Source: Pedobacter terrae (GTDB lineage Bacteria > Bacteroidota > Bacteroidia > Sphingobacteriales > Sphingobacteriaceae). Taken from it: 64,000 nucleotides of DNA. The first letter of the stretch is position 1, and the number at the start of each line of letters is the position of its first letter. The notes under the pieces are model-generated. The model made no database searches. It saw only the letters and a list, made by a program, of their open reading frames with translations, and was not told where the DNA came from. The stretch lies in the NCBI RefSeq assembly GCF_900100705.1, contig NZ_FNCH01000005.1, positions 124,001 to 188,000 on the forward strand, given 5' to 3'. Below, piece by piece: positions 35,041-43,993 of the stretch. A program made the translations under genes and the position numbers.

Positions 35041-35528
35041 AAAAAGAATATTTAGAAAGAGCCAAAGAGTTCTTTGAGAAAAACACTGAAACAAAAGCGG
35101 TTTATTTCACCAGTGACGGCAATATGTTCAAGGCTGAACACTACGCTTCAAACTGGTCGGTTGGTTTAGCTGATAAGGCTGTTACGCCAGTAACAAGGGC
35201 TTCAATCCTGATATCAGAAACCATAACAAAAGCCTTAGCAAACAAAGCAGCTGCTGGCTTGAATGGCGACACTGAAGTTCAGAATCCAGTTGTTCCGGCA
35301 AGTGATGTTCAAAACCCGATTGCTCCAGTAATTGAGGTTCAGGATCCGATTGTTCCAGTGGCTCCAAAATCTGAATTATCAGAAGTTGATGAAAAAGCCG
35401 AATTGGTTAAGCGCTATATCGAATTATACGATACAAAGCCAAATCACCTTACTGGTATCGAAAAATTAAAATTAAAAATCGCAGAGAAAGAAGCTGAATT
35501 AAGATTAGCTGAAGGCGCTGGCAAATAA
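35037..35528 (+). CDS. Hypothetical phage protein with VQNP repeats
   Basis: 163 residues from ATG 35037 (ATGA overlap with the spanin stop). Not recognised. Helical start (YLERAKEFFEKN), three 10-residue repeats around EVQNPVVPAS, DVQNPIAPVI, EVQDPIVPVA (residues about 80-110), then a Lys/Glu coiled coil. Virion or assembly role possible. Confidence 0.65.
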   Translation: MKKEYLERAKEFFEKNTETKAVYFTSDGNMFKAEHYASNWSVGLADKAVTPVTRASILISETITKALANKAAAGLNGDTEVQNPVVPASDVQNPIAPVIEVQDPIVPVAPKSELSEVDEKAELVKRYIELYDTKPNHLTGIEKLKLKIAEKEAELRLAEGAGK

Positions 35529-35550
35529 CCCAATCAATCAATTTAAAAAA

Positions 35551-35580
35551 AAAGCCTCTAATGTCATTTTAAAGGCTTTT
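35551..35580 (+). terminator. Weak terminator-like hairpin
   Basis: AAAGCCT (35551-35557) pairs with AGGCTTT (35573-35579) around an AT-rich interior, followed by TTTAAAA. It separates the lysis set from the tail tube gene. Confidence 0.5.
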
Positions 35581-35611
35581 AAAACCCATTTAAAACACAA
35601 GTAAAAACAAT

Positions 35612-36127
35612 ATGGCAACTACTTATTCACATGGTTTAAAAGTTGACGGCGTACTTATCGGCGCTATTGCTAATGATGGCGGTGCAGGCACCGTATTAAC
35701 CAGTCCGGGCAAAGTTAGAGAGGACACAATTAACGTAAATCCTGTAACCAACACCGATACAGAATTTTTTGCACAAGGTGAAACCAGCCCTGCAATTATC
35801 GTTACTAAAAAAGGCGTTAAAGAAGGTCAGTTTGATTTATTGACTTTTGATCCTGAAGTTATTGCAGATTTAACAGGTGGTACTACTACTGGTGTTGGCG
35901 CGAACATGCTTTATCATGAATCTAACGAGCCAACGGATGTGCGCAAAACTTTGAAATTCATTGATTCGCAGGGTAACGAATGGCTTTACCCACACGTAAA
36001 ACTTAACGCTGATTTAGTAGGGATGTTCCGTACTGGTGATGTGAACGTAGTTCGTGTTCAGTTTAAAGTTTTAGCGCCAACTAAGGCAGGTGTAGCGCCT
36101 TTTACTTACGGTAAACCAGCAGCATAA
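35612..36127 (+). CDS. Major tail tube protein
   Basis: 171 residues, beta-rich, abundant-protein composition, beginning MATTYSHGLKVDGVLIGAI. It sits immediately ahead of the chaperone and tape measure genes, where the tube protein lies in siphoviruses. No sheath gene is found. Stop overlaps the next start (TAATG). Confidence 0.7.
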   Translation: MATTYSHGLKVDGVLIGAIANDGGAGTVLTSPGKVREDTINVNPVTNTDTEFFAQGETSPAIIVTKKGVKEGQFDLLTFDPEVIADLTGGTTTGVGANMLYHESNEPTDVRKTLKFIDSQGNEWLYPHVKLNADLVGMFRTGDVNVVRVQFKVLAPTKAGVAPFTYGKPAA

Positions 36128-36600
36128 TGAATGATGTAGCTATCGAACTCGAAGCAGCCGATACGCTATTAGACAGCGGCGTTCCATTTCCAATACGAGC
36201 GCCGCTGTTTTTGCGAATATTCGGCAAAAAAACAGTTATCCTGATGCTTCATAATCCTTTCTTAGATACAGCCGTTAGGGCTGGCCGGATATATCTTCAG
36301 GTTCAACAAATGGGCATTGAGGTTGACACTGTTACTGAAGCGATTAAACTACGCGAAAAATCAGCGGTGCTAGTTTCCAGAATAGTAGCATTAATTGTGT
36401 TAAGAAGCCCGTTGATGGGGTGGCTATTTGGCCGCTTATTGGCTCGCTACTTAAGGAGAAATGCAAAAGAGAAAACACTTTACAATATATCCAGAGTGAT
36501 CGTAAGTAGCGGCATTTCGGATTTTTTGAATACTATCAGATTGACCAGTCACCTACGGATGACGAAACCGAATCTGAGTCCGATGGAAAAGAGGAGTTAA
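36127..36600 (+). CDS. Tail assembly chaperone, short form
   Basis: 157 residues; zero-frame product. Position between tube and tape measure and the slippery site near its 3' end identify it as the lambda gpG-type chaperone that coats the tape measure during tail assembly. No sequence kinship was needed or seen. Confidence 0.8.
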   Translation: MNDVAIELEAADTLLDSGVPFPIRAPLFLRIFGKKTVILMLHNPFLDTAVRAGRIYLQVQQMGIEVDTVTEAIKLREKSAVLVSRIVALIVLRSPLMGWLFGRLLARYLRRNAKEKTLYNISRVIVSSGISDFLNTIRLTSHLRMTKPNLSPMEKRS

Positions 36601-36800
36601 AGGCCACTGGCCTAAATAGCCTTTCAGGTATAATTTTCATGATAGCGGAAAAAACCGGATGGACTGAAAAATATATCATGCAAAAAGTAACATGGGAAAG
36701 TTTACGCCGAATGCTGGCCGATGCTCCAGCCATGAAAAAAGTCAAACCAAAACCAAAAGTAATGGAAGGCGATGAACTCGCTAAAATCTTAGGAATGTAA
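36528..36800 (+). CDS. Tail chaperone -1 frameshift extension (GT-type)
   Basis: The heptamer T TTT TTG at 36522-36528 is in the right zero-frame phase. A -1 slip continues 90 codons (FEYYQIDQSPTDDETESESD ... GWTEKYIMQKVTWESLRRM ... ELAKILGM) to TAA 36798-36800, giving a 224-residue fusion from 36127. The zero frame stops at 36598-36600. The extension is clearly protein-like and ends 3 bases before the tape measure ATG. Confidence 0.88.
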   Translation, partial: EYYQIDQSPTDDETESESDGKEELKATGLNSLSGIIFMIAEKTGWTEKYIMQKVTWESLRRMLADAPAMKKVKPKPKVMEGDELAKILGM

Positions 36801-36803
36801 CCA

Positions 36804-39800
36804 ATGAACAACGATTTAGAATTAGGTATTGATTTTGTTTTTAACACGCCTGAAGCGGAAGCTGAATCTAAGCGTATAGAAACCAGCATTAGCAGCATTG
36901 GCAAATCCGCTGATGGTGCTGCTGCTAAATTAAAAAGCAGCGTTAGTAAACTTGCAGCACCGACTAAAGAGCAAATTGGTTTAATGGAGCGGCTAAAGAT
37001 TAAGCTGGCCGAATATCAGGAAAAAGCAAACAAAGCCACAAGTGTAAGGAGTATTGAACTTGCGAACGCGCAAATACAGGAATTTCAACAGGAAATTGCC
37101 CGTTTAACTAACGTGGGTAAGGCTGGCTTTGATGATTTGGGCAGAAATATCACCAAGTCATTTGAGCGGCCTACTGGCGAACTTAACAGGGCAAAAGAAG
37201 CCTTAAAGCTTTACCAAAGGTATGCGGGCGAAACATTCAACCCGCAACTGTTGGCGAAGTATAACGCGAAGATTGAACAAACCACCGCAAAAATCAAACA
37301 GCTTAAAAGTTTAGGCACCAGCGTTGATGTTTCGGGCGGTTCTTCGCCTCGAACATTAGGCCGTAAAGAAACACTTCAGGAACTGGCAAAAAGCTATGTC
37401 GCTAAAGCCAATGGTTCGAACGACTTAACGGAAATCGCACGTTATAACAAGAAATTAGAAGAAACCCGTGCGGAAATCGAAAAAACATCAAACGCTGGTA
37501 AGACTGGTTTTGATGAATTTGGTAATTCAATCGCTGAAAGTGGTGGTAATCTGTTGACCAAAGTTTTTCCTGCTTTAAATAAAGTAGCAATGATATTGCC
37601 AGGCATTGGCGTTGCTGGTTTATTGGCCTTTGCCATTGATCCTATTATGGAATATCTTTCTGCCTTGTGGGAGGGTAAAGACGCGTTGGATACTTTAAAG
37701 ATTTCCGCGGAAAACCTTAATGATGTAAGGAAGAAATCATCTGAAGCATTATATACGGAGCAAAGCAATTTACAGGTTCTTTTGGATGTAGCCAGAAATG
37801 AAAATGTATCTAAGGATTTAAGGGCTGAAGCTTTAAGAAAAATCAACCGGATATCCCCTGAATACTTAGGTAATATCACTTTAGAAACTATCAAAACTAA
37901 AGAAGCAACAGCAGCTATTAATTTGTACGTAGATGCCTTGAAAAGGCAGTCTGTTGAAAAAGCGATATCCGATAAAAGACAGGATTTAGTTAAGTCTCGT
38001 ATTGACCTAAAGCAGGATTATGAAGATGCCACCGAAAAAGTTAACAGCTTAGCTGATCAGGTAAAAAACCAGCGGTTCAAAAATAAAGCATCAGATGAAG
38101 AAACGGCTGTTGAGGCAAAATACAGAGAGGCTAAAGATGCTTTGCAGAAACAATACGGAAAAGATAAATCTATCCTTAAGCAAATAGATGATTTGGATGC
38201 TTTTGCTAAAAAGCAATATGAAAACTTTAGTAAGAAGCCTATTAAGTCAGGCCGAAAAGATAAAGGCTATTTTCAACAGATTGTTGATGATGCGCAATTT
38301 CAATTAGACAATCTGGATAAATCTAATGCCGATTTCAAAACTAAGAAAGCCGCTTTAGAAGTGAAAATAAAGGAGACCAGTAAGGAAATAGAAGACTTTG
38401 AAATTAAAGAGGATAAGCCGAAAAAGGAAAAAAAGGCTAAATCAGAAACGGGGATCATTAACCAGCAACGTTCGTTACAACAAAAAATAACTGATGTAAA
38501 TAACGAATATGCCAGAAAAGCAAAAACTGGTGATGAAGCCGAACTGCAAGCGGTTAGGGATAAGTTCGCGAAACTTTCAAAAGAAATCGAGGCGTTCAAT
38601 GCTAATCCAAAAAACAAGTATAAAGTTGACTATTCAGAATTAGCAACTACCATGCGGAATGCTATTGATGATTTGAGGTATAAAATAGATACCGAAAAAG
38701 CTACGATAGCTTACGAAAAGCAAAAGCAGCTATTTGAAGATTACGAAAACTATAAAACCAATTTCGGTAAACAGGCCGCTGATAAGCGTTTCGGTACTGA
38801 AGTAAAAAGCAGCGCTGATCTGTTGAAGCAAAAGCAAGCGGAATACGTAAAGTTAGCTTTGAAATCCGCTGTTGGCGGGGGCTTAACTGGTGGTGAGCAA
38901 TCACGTATGGATAATGGCGAAAAGCAAATCAAAGAATTACAGGCAGTTGAGGCTAAACGCTATCAGGATGCTTACAATGCGGCCTTGACGTATAATCAAA
39001 AGGTAGAACGTATAAACGAAGAATATCGCGGTAAAGCTGCTGATTTAGGTAAGAATATTACAGATGATCAGAAAAAAGTTCTAAACGAGCAAAGGGATAA
39101 TGCCATAAATGCGGCAAAAGATGAAGCCTTAACCAAAACCGCCATTTATAAAAAGATGGCACAAGAAACTTTAGAACTCACTAAAAAAGAGGCTAAAGAT
39201 CAGGTTGGTGTATTAAAAAAATTGCTGGCAGATGGATCAGTTACAGGCGATATTAAAACCCGAATTGAAAAGGAGGTAAATAGCCTCGAAGTGTTCTTAA
39301 AAGTTGGTGTTGATGCCGCAAATTTAAACATCCTAAAGGATAAGCTTAAAGGTAAAGTAGAAGAACTCAATGCTAGTGATGGTGCCGGAAACAGCCTGCT
39401 TTCACCTAATGAGACTAAGCGAATACTTAAAGATATAGCCACTATTCAGGCAAAGATAAAAAGCATTGATACCAACGGTAATGGTGTGGTTAGTTGGGGT
39501 GATAAGGTATCTAAAAACTTTGAATATCTAAAAGGTGATGCCGCAAGCGTTGCAGGTGGTGTATCTAAAGATTTAGGCGCGGTGTCTGGATCGTTCGGCC
39601 AGCTTTCTGAAGCTGTTGGAGGTGTGAACACTGAAACTGGTTATACGCTTGATACAATAGGTAGGCTGGCTGCTGTTGGTTCTGATGCTGCTGGTGCATT
39701 TGCAAGCTTTGCCAGTGGTGATATAGTTGGCGGCGTTACCAAAGCTATCAGCGCTGTTGCTGGCCTTTTCTCAATAGGGAAAAAGGTTAAAGAAATGAAT

Positions 39801-40853
39801 GCAGCCGCCCGTAAAGAGGTTGAAGATTTTTATATCAATGCAATAGCTGGAGAACGTGAATATCAGGATTTATTAAAAGAACGCCAATTGCAAACCGTTC
39901 GTAACAATAAAGCCGCTTTACAGGGTATTCGTGATGAATTGGCATTAAGAAAATCGCAGGATGCAGAATATGCAAAGGAATCCGCGGAAATCATGGCAAA
40001 GCTTCAGGGGCAATCTTTTATTCAAAGTGAAAGCTATACGCACGGTACATGGTTTAGAAAAGCGAAAGTTGAAAAAACGTATAGCAGCCTTCAGGGTATG
40101 AATTTCGAACAGCTTAGTTCGTTACTGGCGCAAGGCAAATTAGAAGGTGAAGCTAAGGCATTAGTTGAGCGGTTAAAAGAACTGGAGCAAAAGGGTTTTG
40201 ATGCACAGCAAGCGCTTGCTGATCTGGCTAAGGAAACGCAAGAAATATTTACTGGTACAACTAGAGACAGTTTAACTGATACGCTTTTAGATATGTTTAA
40301 ATCTGGTAAAACAGGCGTTCAGGATTTAGCTGACTTTTTTAAGAAAACGATGGATGGTGCGGCCTTATCGATATTCAAAAATAAAGTGCTTTCTGATCTG
40401 ATGAATAAGTTTTATGATGAGTTTGCTAAAAAGGCCGAAAGCGGTGATGAACTTACAAACGCTGAAACTGAAGAATTGCAAAAGCTTTTTACCTCATTGA
40501 CTGATGAAGCTAAAACTAAATTCGAACAGTTCAAAAAAGTAGCTGGCTCTGATCTGGGTTCGTTAGGTGGAGATACCGGATTAACGGGGCAAATTACCAA
40601 GTCAATTACTGAACAAACTGGTTCGGAATTAGTAGGGTTGCAACGCTCCATGTATGACATTACAAAACAAGGCGTAGTAGTGGCAAAGGATAGCTTAGCA
40701 TCAATCAAACAGCAAACGCTATATCAATACCAGATTGAGATAAATACGCGGGAAACGGCCACGCAAGTTAAAAATGCGGTTTCGGAATTGAAAACCATAA
40801 ACAGCAATATGAAGGGTTCTGGTTCTACAGCATACGATAGGGGGTTTATATGA
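36804..40853 (+). CDS. Tail tape measure protein
   Basis: 1349 residues, long coiled-coil rich, sets tail length and is ejected with DNA. Repeated N-terminal units (TNVGKAGFDDLGRNITKSF and TSNAGKTGFDEFGNSIAES). Hydrophobic segments near residue 260 (MILPGIGVAGLLAFAIDPIM) and 970. Lys-rich helices elsewhere. Longest gene of the phage, as expected. Overlaps the next start by four bases. Confidence 0.92.
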   Translation: MNNDLELGIDFVFNTPEAEAESKRIETSISSIGKSADGAAAKLKSSVSKLAAPTKEQIGLMERLKIKLAEYQEKANKATSVRSIELANAQIQEFQQEIARLTNVGKAGFDDLGRNITKSFERPTGELNRAKEALKLYQRYAGETFNPQLLAKYNAKIEQTTAKIKQLKSLGTSVDVSGGSSPRTLGRKETLQELAKSYVAKANGSNDLTEIARYNKKLEETRAEIEKTSNAGKTGFDEFGNSIAESGGNLLTKVFPALNKVAMILPGIGVAGLLAFAIDPIMEYLSALWEGKDALDTLKISAENLNDVRKKSSEALYTEQSNLQVLLDVARNENVSKDLRAEALRKINRISPEYLGNITLETIKTKEATAAINLYVDALKRQSVEKAISDKRQDLVKSRIDLKQDYEDATEKVNSLADQVKNQRFKNKASDEETAVEAKYREAKDALQKQYGKDKSILKQIDDLDAFAKKQYENFSKKPIKSGRKDKGYFQQIVDDAQFQLDNLDKSNADFKTKKAALEVKIKETSKEIEDFEIKEDKPKKEKKAKSETGIINQQRSLQQKITDVNNEYARKAKTGDEAELQAVRDKFAKLSKEIEAFNANPKNKYKVDYSELATTMRNAIDDLRYKIDTEKATIAYEKQKQLFEDYENYKTNFGKQAADKRFGTEVKSSADLLKQKQAEYVKLALKSAVGGGLTGGEQSRMDNGEKQIKELQAVEAKRYQDAYNAALTYNQKVERINEEYRGKAADLGKNITDDQKKVLNEQRDNAINAAKDEALTKTAIYKKMAQETLELTKKEAKDQVGVLKKLLADGSVTGDIKTRIEKEVNSLEVFLKVGVDAANLNILKDKLKGKVEELNASDGAGNSLLSPNETKRILKDIATIQAKIKSIDTNGNGVVSWGDKVSKNFEYLKGDAASVAGGVSKDLGAVSGSFGQLSEAVGGVNTETGYTLDTIGRLAAVGSDAAGAFASFASGDIVGGVTKAISAVAGLFSIGKKVKEMNAAARKEVEDFYINAIAGEREYQDLLKERQLQTVRNNKAALQGIRDELALRKSQDAEYAKESAEIMAKLQGQSFIQSESYTHGTWFRKAKVEKTYSSLQGMNFEQLSSLLAQGKLEGEAKALVERLKELEQKGFDAQQALADLAKETQEIFTGTTRDSLTDTLLDMFKSGKTGVQDLADFFKKTMDGAALSIFKNKVLSDLMNKFYDEFAKKAESGDELTNAETEELQKLFTSLTDEAKTKFEQFKKVAGSDLGSLGGDTGLTGQITKSITEQTGSELVGLQRSMYDITKQGVVVAKDSLASIKQQTLYQYQIEINTRETATQVKNAVSELKTINSNMKGSGSTAYDRGFI

Positions 40854-41836
40854 AAAACTACTATTTAAATGGTAAGAATCTAAAAACTGCCTACGGTATT
40901 ACCGCCCTTCAGGCCGAAGGAAGTAATCTTGCTATTTCGGGTGCATGGGATTTTCCGGTACGTACGGGCAAATGCTTCCATGATTGGGGCGATGATGATG
41001 GAATAGAACCTTATGTGTCTCCTGAAGAAATACGCTTTGCAGGGCGTGATATCGTTTTCGTTGGCATGGTGTCAGCCGCTAACGAGAAAGAAGCGCTGGT
41101 AAGCTGTTATAAGCTTTACGATGATATTGGCGGGTTTAATTCCTTAGTTCCTTTTGAAGCTGAAGGGTTAGGCCAGTGGATGGTTTTGATTAAGTCCGAA
41201 ATAAAGGCTGAATACGTGGGTTCAGGTCACTGCAAAATCACCATTACATTACGTGAGCCTGTTTGTGATTTATCTGGAGCGATGCCAACTAATAAACCCG
41301 AATATAATGCAGTTGCAGATCACTTGAATAATCCGATCTATATCAATAACCAGTCTTTGCAAATAGGCTCAATTAATTTCGATGGGTACGGTATTGATGG
41401 TATAATGTTTCGCCACTTAGGTTTGATCATATTGGCGTTTACAGGCCATTTCGGAAGGCCAGCGCCAAAAGATGGTGAATACACTTCTTATCAAAATGAA
41501 GGCTTTAAGATAACCCGCCACGGCGCAAGGGAAATAACAATGAAAGCTTTGATTGTTCAGCCCGATTATCAGTCTTTTAAAACGGCTTTAAAAGGCTTTT
41601 ATAAACTTTTTTCAAAAGAGGGCTTACGATACATCACAAAGGAAAATGATTTTTTGCGTGACTTCTTTGTGAAAGATGGCTTTGCGGTCAGTAATGTAAA
41701 TATCGAAGCTAAAAGGGTTGTGGCTACTTTAGAAATGAAGCTTACTGAAGCTAAAGCGTGGCAAAACTGGAGCATCTTAACTGATGCTAATAACAATGGA
41801 ATAGTAACTGAATTAGGAAATATTATAATAACATAA
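40850..41836 (+). CDS. Distal tail (Dit)-like protein
   Basis: 328 residues, the gene after the tape measure. Begins MKNYYLNGKNLKTAYGITALQAEGS and has a segmented beta fold with KITITLREPVCDLSG. Place and size fit the Dit hub protein of siphovirus tails; sequence recognition is limited. Confidence 0.65.
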   Translation: MKNYYLNGKNLKTAYGITALQAEGSNLAISGAWDFPVRTGKCFHDWGDDDGIEPYVSPEEIRFAGRDIVFVGMVSAANEKEALVSCYKLYDDIGGFNSLVPFEAEGLGQWMVLIKSEIKAEYVGSGHCKITITLREPVCDLSGAMPTNKPEYNAVADHLNNPIYINNQSLQIGSINFDGYGIDGIMFRHLGLIILAFTGHFGRPAPKDGEYTSYQNEGFKITRHGAREITMKALIVQPDYQSFKTALKGFYKLFSKEGLRYITKENDFLRDFFVKDGFAVSNVNIEAKRVVATLEMKLTEAKAWQNWSILTDANNNGIVTELGNIIIT

Positions 41837-41838
41837 AA

Positions 41839-43992
41839 ATGGAAACTCCACAAAGATTTTGGCAAGGAATGACGAAAGCGGCTAACGTTAGTGCGCTTGA
41901 TAAAATTATGATCGGCATTAATGCTGATGGATCAACAAAGTACGGAGACATTAACCAACTAGCCAATTTAATTAGTGCTGTTGGCGGTGCTTCATTTAAA
42001 GGAAATATTACCCCTGCATCTAGTCCGGTTGTTTCTCAAACGCCCGTTTTTTATGTCGCTACAAAAGGCGTTTATGCGAATTTTGGCGGCAAAGAAGTAA
42101 CTGGTGCAGCTGCGATAATTGGTCAGGTTGGTAATGAGTTTACGGTAACTAATTTCGATGTTGATTTATCTGATTTGGCTAAAAAAACAGCTTTATTACC
42201 TGACTTCATAACTAGTAAAGAAATTGCATTTAATGCAAAAGAGGTGAATATTTTACAGGCAATTAAACAATTAAGTATTCAGCCCATTTCTGATGAAAAA
42301 GAGCATGACTGGATTGTGTTACTGGTAACTACCCAGCCATCAACACCAGGGCTAGAATACAACTATCATTACAGCATAATAATAAGAAATAAAACGGCTG
42401 GCGCGAATTGGGATATTGTTAAGCATGTAGCTAATTTGGATGATATAAACGGGGTTAAATATTATAGCGGTGAAATTTATTATCCTTACGCTAACGGTGT
42501 ATTAAAATACAGTGTAGCCATTGATTGGGCATTACTGCCATCTAATTTTGAGTTTAATTCAAATGAATCAAAAATTTCTATAAAAACGGGAACACAGGAT
42601 TCGTATGCTGACTTGTTAAATGTTTTGGCGTTGGATAAAATTCCTTTATACCTAAAAGAAAAAGCTAAATCCGATTATTCGAAGGATGCGCTTAAGGTTA
42701 TAAGAGCGCTGTCAATTTGCGACATAACGGTAAATCCCGCCTCTCAAAATGATGACTGGAGGTTGTCACTTATTGCGACTAACACAACAGCGCCGTTAGA
42801 TAATGCATATAATTTTACCATTCAGATCAAAAATGTAACCAGTGGAGAAGTTTTTAATGTGGTTCAGTACTTGCAGCCAATGGTGAACATTATGAATGTG
42901 CAAGGTCAAAACACTTATCAAGGGCGTTGTTTGGGTAGTAATGGAGTTAATTACATTGATTATAATGTTGCGGTAAACTGGCTAATTTTAGGTGCATATT
43001 TTCAATATTATCCGGGTTTTTCTGAATTAAAATTAAATGTTGGAAATCTAACAAGTGTATCAGGGGTAAGATCAGGCTATTATGAAAGTAACATCAGGTT
43101 TCCTCAATCCAAAATAAATAAAGAATTAGTAGGAGTTTTCGGAAATTCAATAGTTGAGAAAACATTTGATATCTACGAAGCGATAATGAAAAACGGTGGA
43201 TTTTGGAAAAACAATGCAATTAGTTCTAGTTGCGCCCGTAAAGCTGATCCTACCGTAGATAAAAAACTCCCTTGGCCGATAGTATTAAGGAGTATGGGGC
43301 ATACAATTGCTGAAAAGGTTTATATTCTTGAACATTGGGATGCGGACTATAGGTCAAATTGCACGCTTAATCCTCCAATGAGAGCTGATTTTGAGGCTTC
43401 AACAATTGTTGCGGGTATGACTGATGCGCAATTTTACATAAACTGCAGTTACGAAAATGTATTGATACCTTACCTAGATGGTAGAAAGCCATTGCTGAAC
43501 AGGTTTATTTTTAATCATGGATTTAACGATGAGAAGCCTTTTTTTGACTTTGAAACGGAATTAGCGTTTATTAGTCAGCCAAATGATCCCTTTGATCTTT
43601 CGACTTATCAAGGGGCTATGAATTTTTATATATCAAAAATTTTGGAAGCAAACCCGTATGCAAGAATTGGTTTACTAGGTCATTATGAAAATCAGTTAAG
43701 ACCACGCGTTTCAAAAGGGCAACTAGCTTTGGCAGAACATTGGGGAATCCCTATTTTAAAGACGTGGGAAAAAACAGGGTGGTCACAAAACAGGATACCT
43801 GGAACGCAAAAGTATTGGAATGATCCGACTTCAGGACGAATCCCATTTAAAGATTTAGATGGAACTGATTCTACAAAGGATTTTACCGTTTTAAATTGGT
43901 GGTTGCCCGACAATATTCACCCAGCCACTTCGGCTCAAGCGCAATATTTGCTAAGAGACATTTACGCAGATTGGTTGAGTAATCTTTATTAA
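41839..43992 (+). CDS. Tail fibre/receptor-binding protein with SGNH hydrolase
   Basis: 717 residues. The N terminus (~1-90) attaches to the tail. Residues about 120-265 and 275-410 are two related beta domains. The C-terminal part is an SGNH (GDSL) hydrolase: S437 in GVFGNSIVE, G561-x-N563-D564 in NHGFND, and D691/H694 in PDNIHP. It may deacetylate or cut a surface glycan during adsorption (inference). Function of the paired repeats is unknown. Confidence 0.75.
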   Translation: METPQRFWQGMTKAANVSALDKIMIGINADGSTKYGDINQLANLISAVGGASFKGNITPASSPVVSQTPVFYVATKGVYANFGGKEVTGAAAIIGQVGNEFTVTNFDVDLSDLAKKTALLPDFITSKEIAFNAKEVNILQAIKQLSIQPISDEKEHDWIVLLVTTQPSTPGLEYNYHYSIIIRNKTAGANWDIVKHVANLDDINGVKYYSGEIYYPYANGVLKYSVAIDWALLPSNFEFNSNESKISIKTGTQDSYADLLNVLALDKIPLYLKEKAKSDYSKDALKVIRALSICDITVNPASQNDDWRLSLIATNTTAPLDNAYNFTIQIKNVTSGEVFNVVQYLQPMVNIMNVQGQNTYQGRCLGSNGVNYIDYNVAVNWLILGAYFQYYPGFSELKLNVGNLTSVSGVRSGYYESNIRFPQSKINKELVGVFGNSIVEKTFDIYEAIMKNGGFWKNNAISSSCARKADPTVDKKLPWPIVLRSMGHTIAEKVYILEHWDADYRSNCTLNPPMRADFEASTIVAGMTDAQFYINCSYENVLIPYLDGRKPLLNRFIFNHGFNDEKPFFDFETELAFISQPNDPFDLSTYQGAMNFYISKILEANPYARIGLLGHYENQLRPRVSKGQLALAEHWGIPILKTWEKTGWSQNRIPGTQKYWNDPTSGRIPFKDLDGTDSTKDFTVLNWWLPDNIHPATSAQAQYLLRDIYADWLSNLY

Positions 43993-43993
43993 A

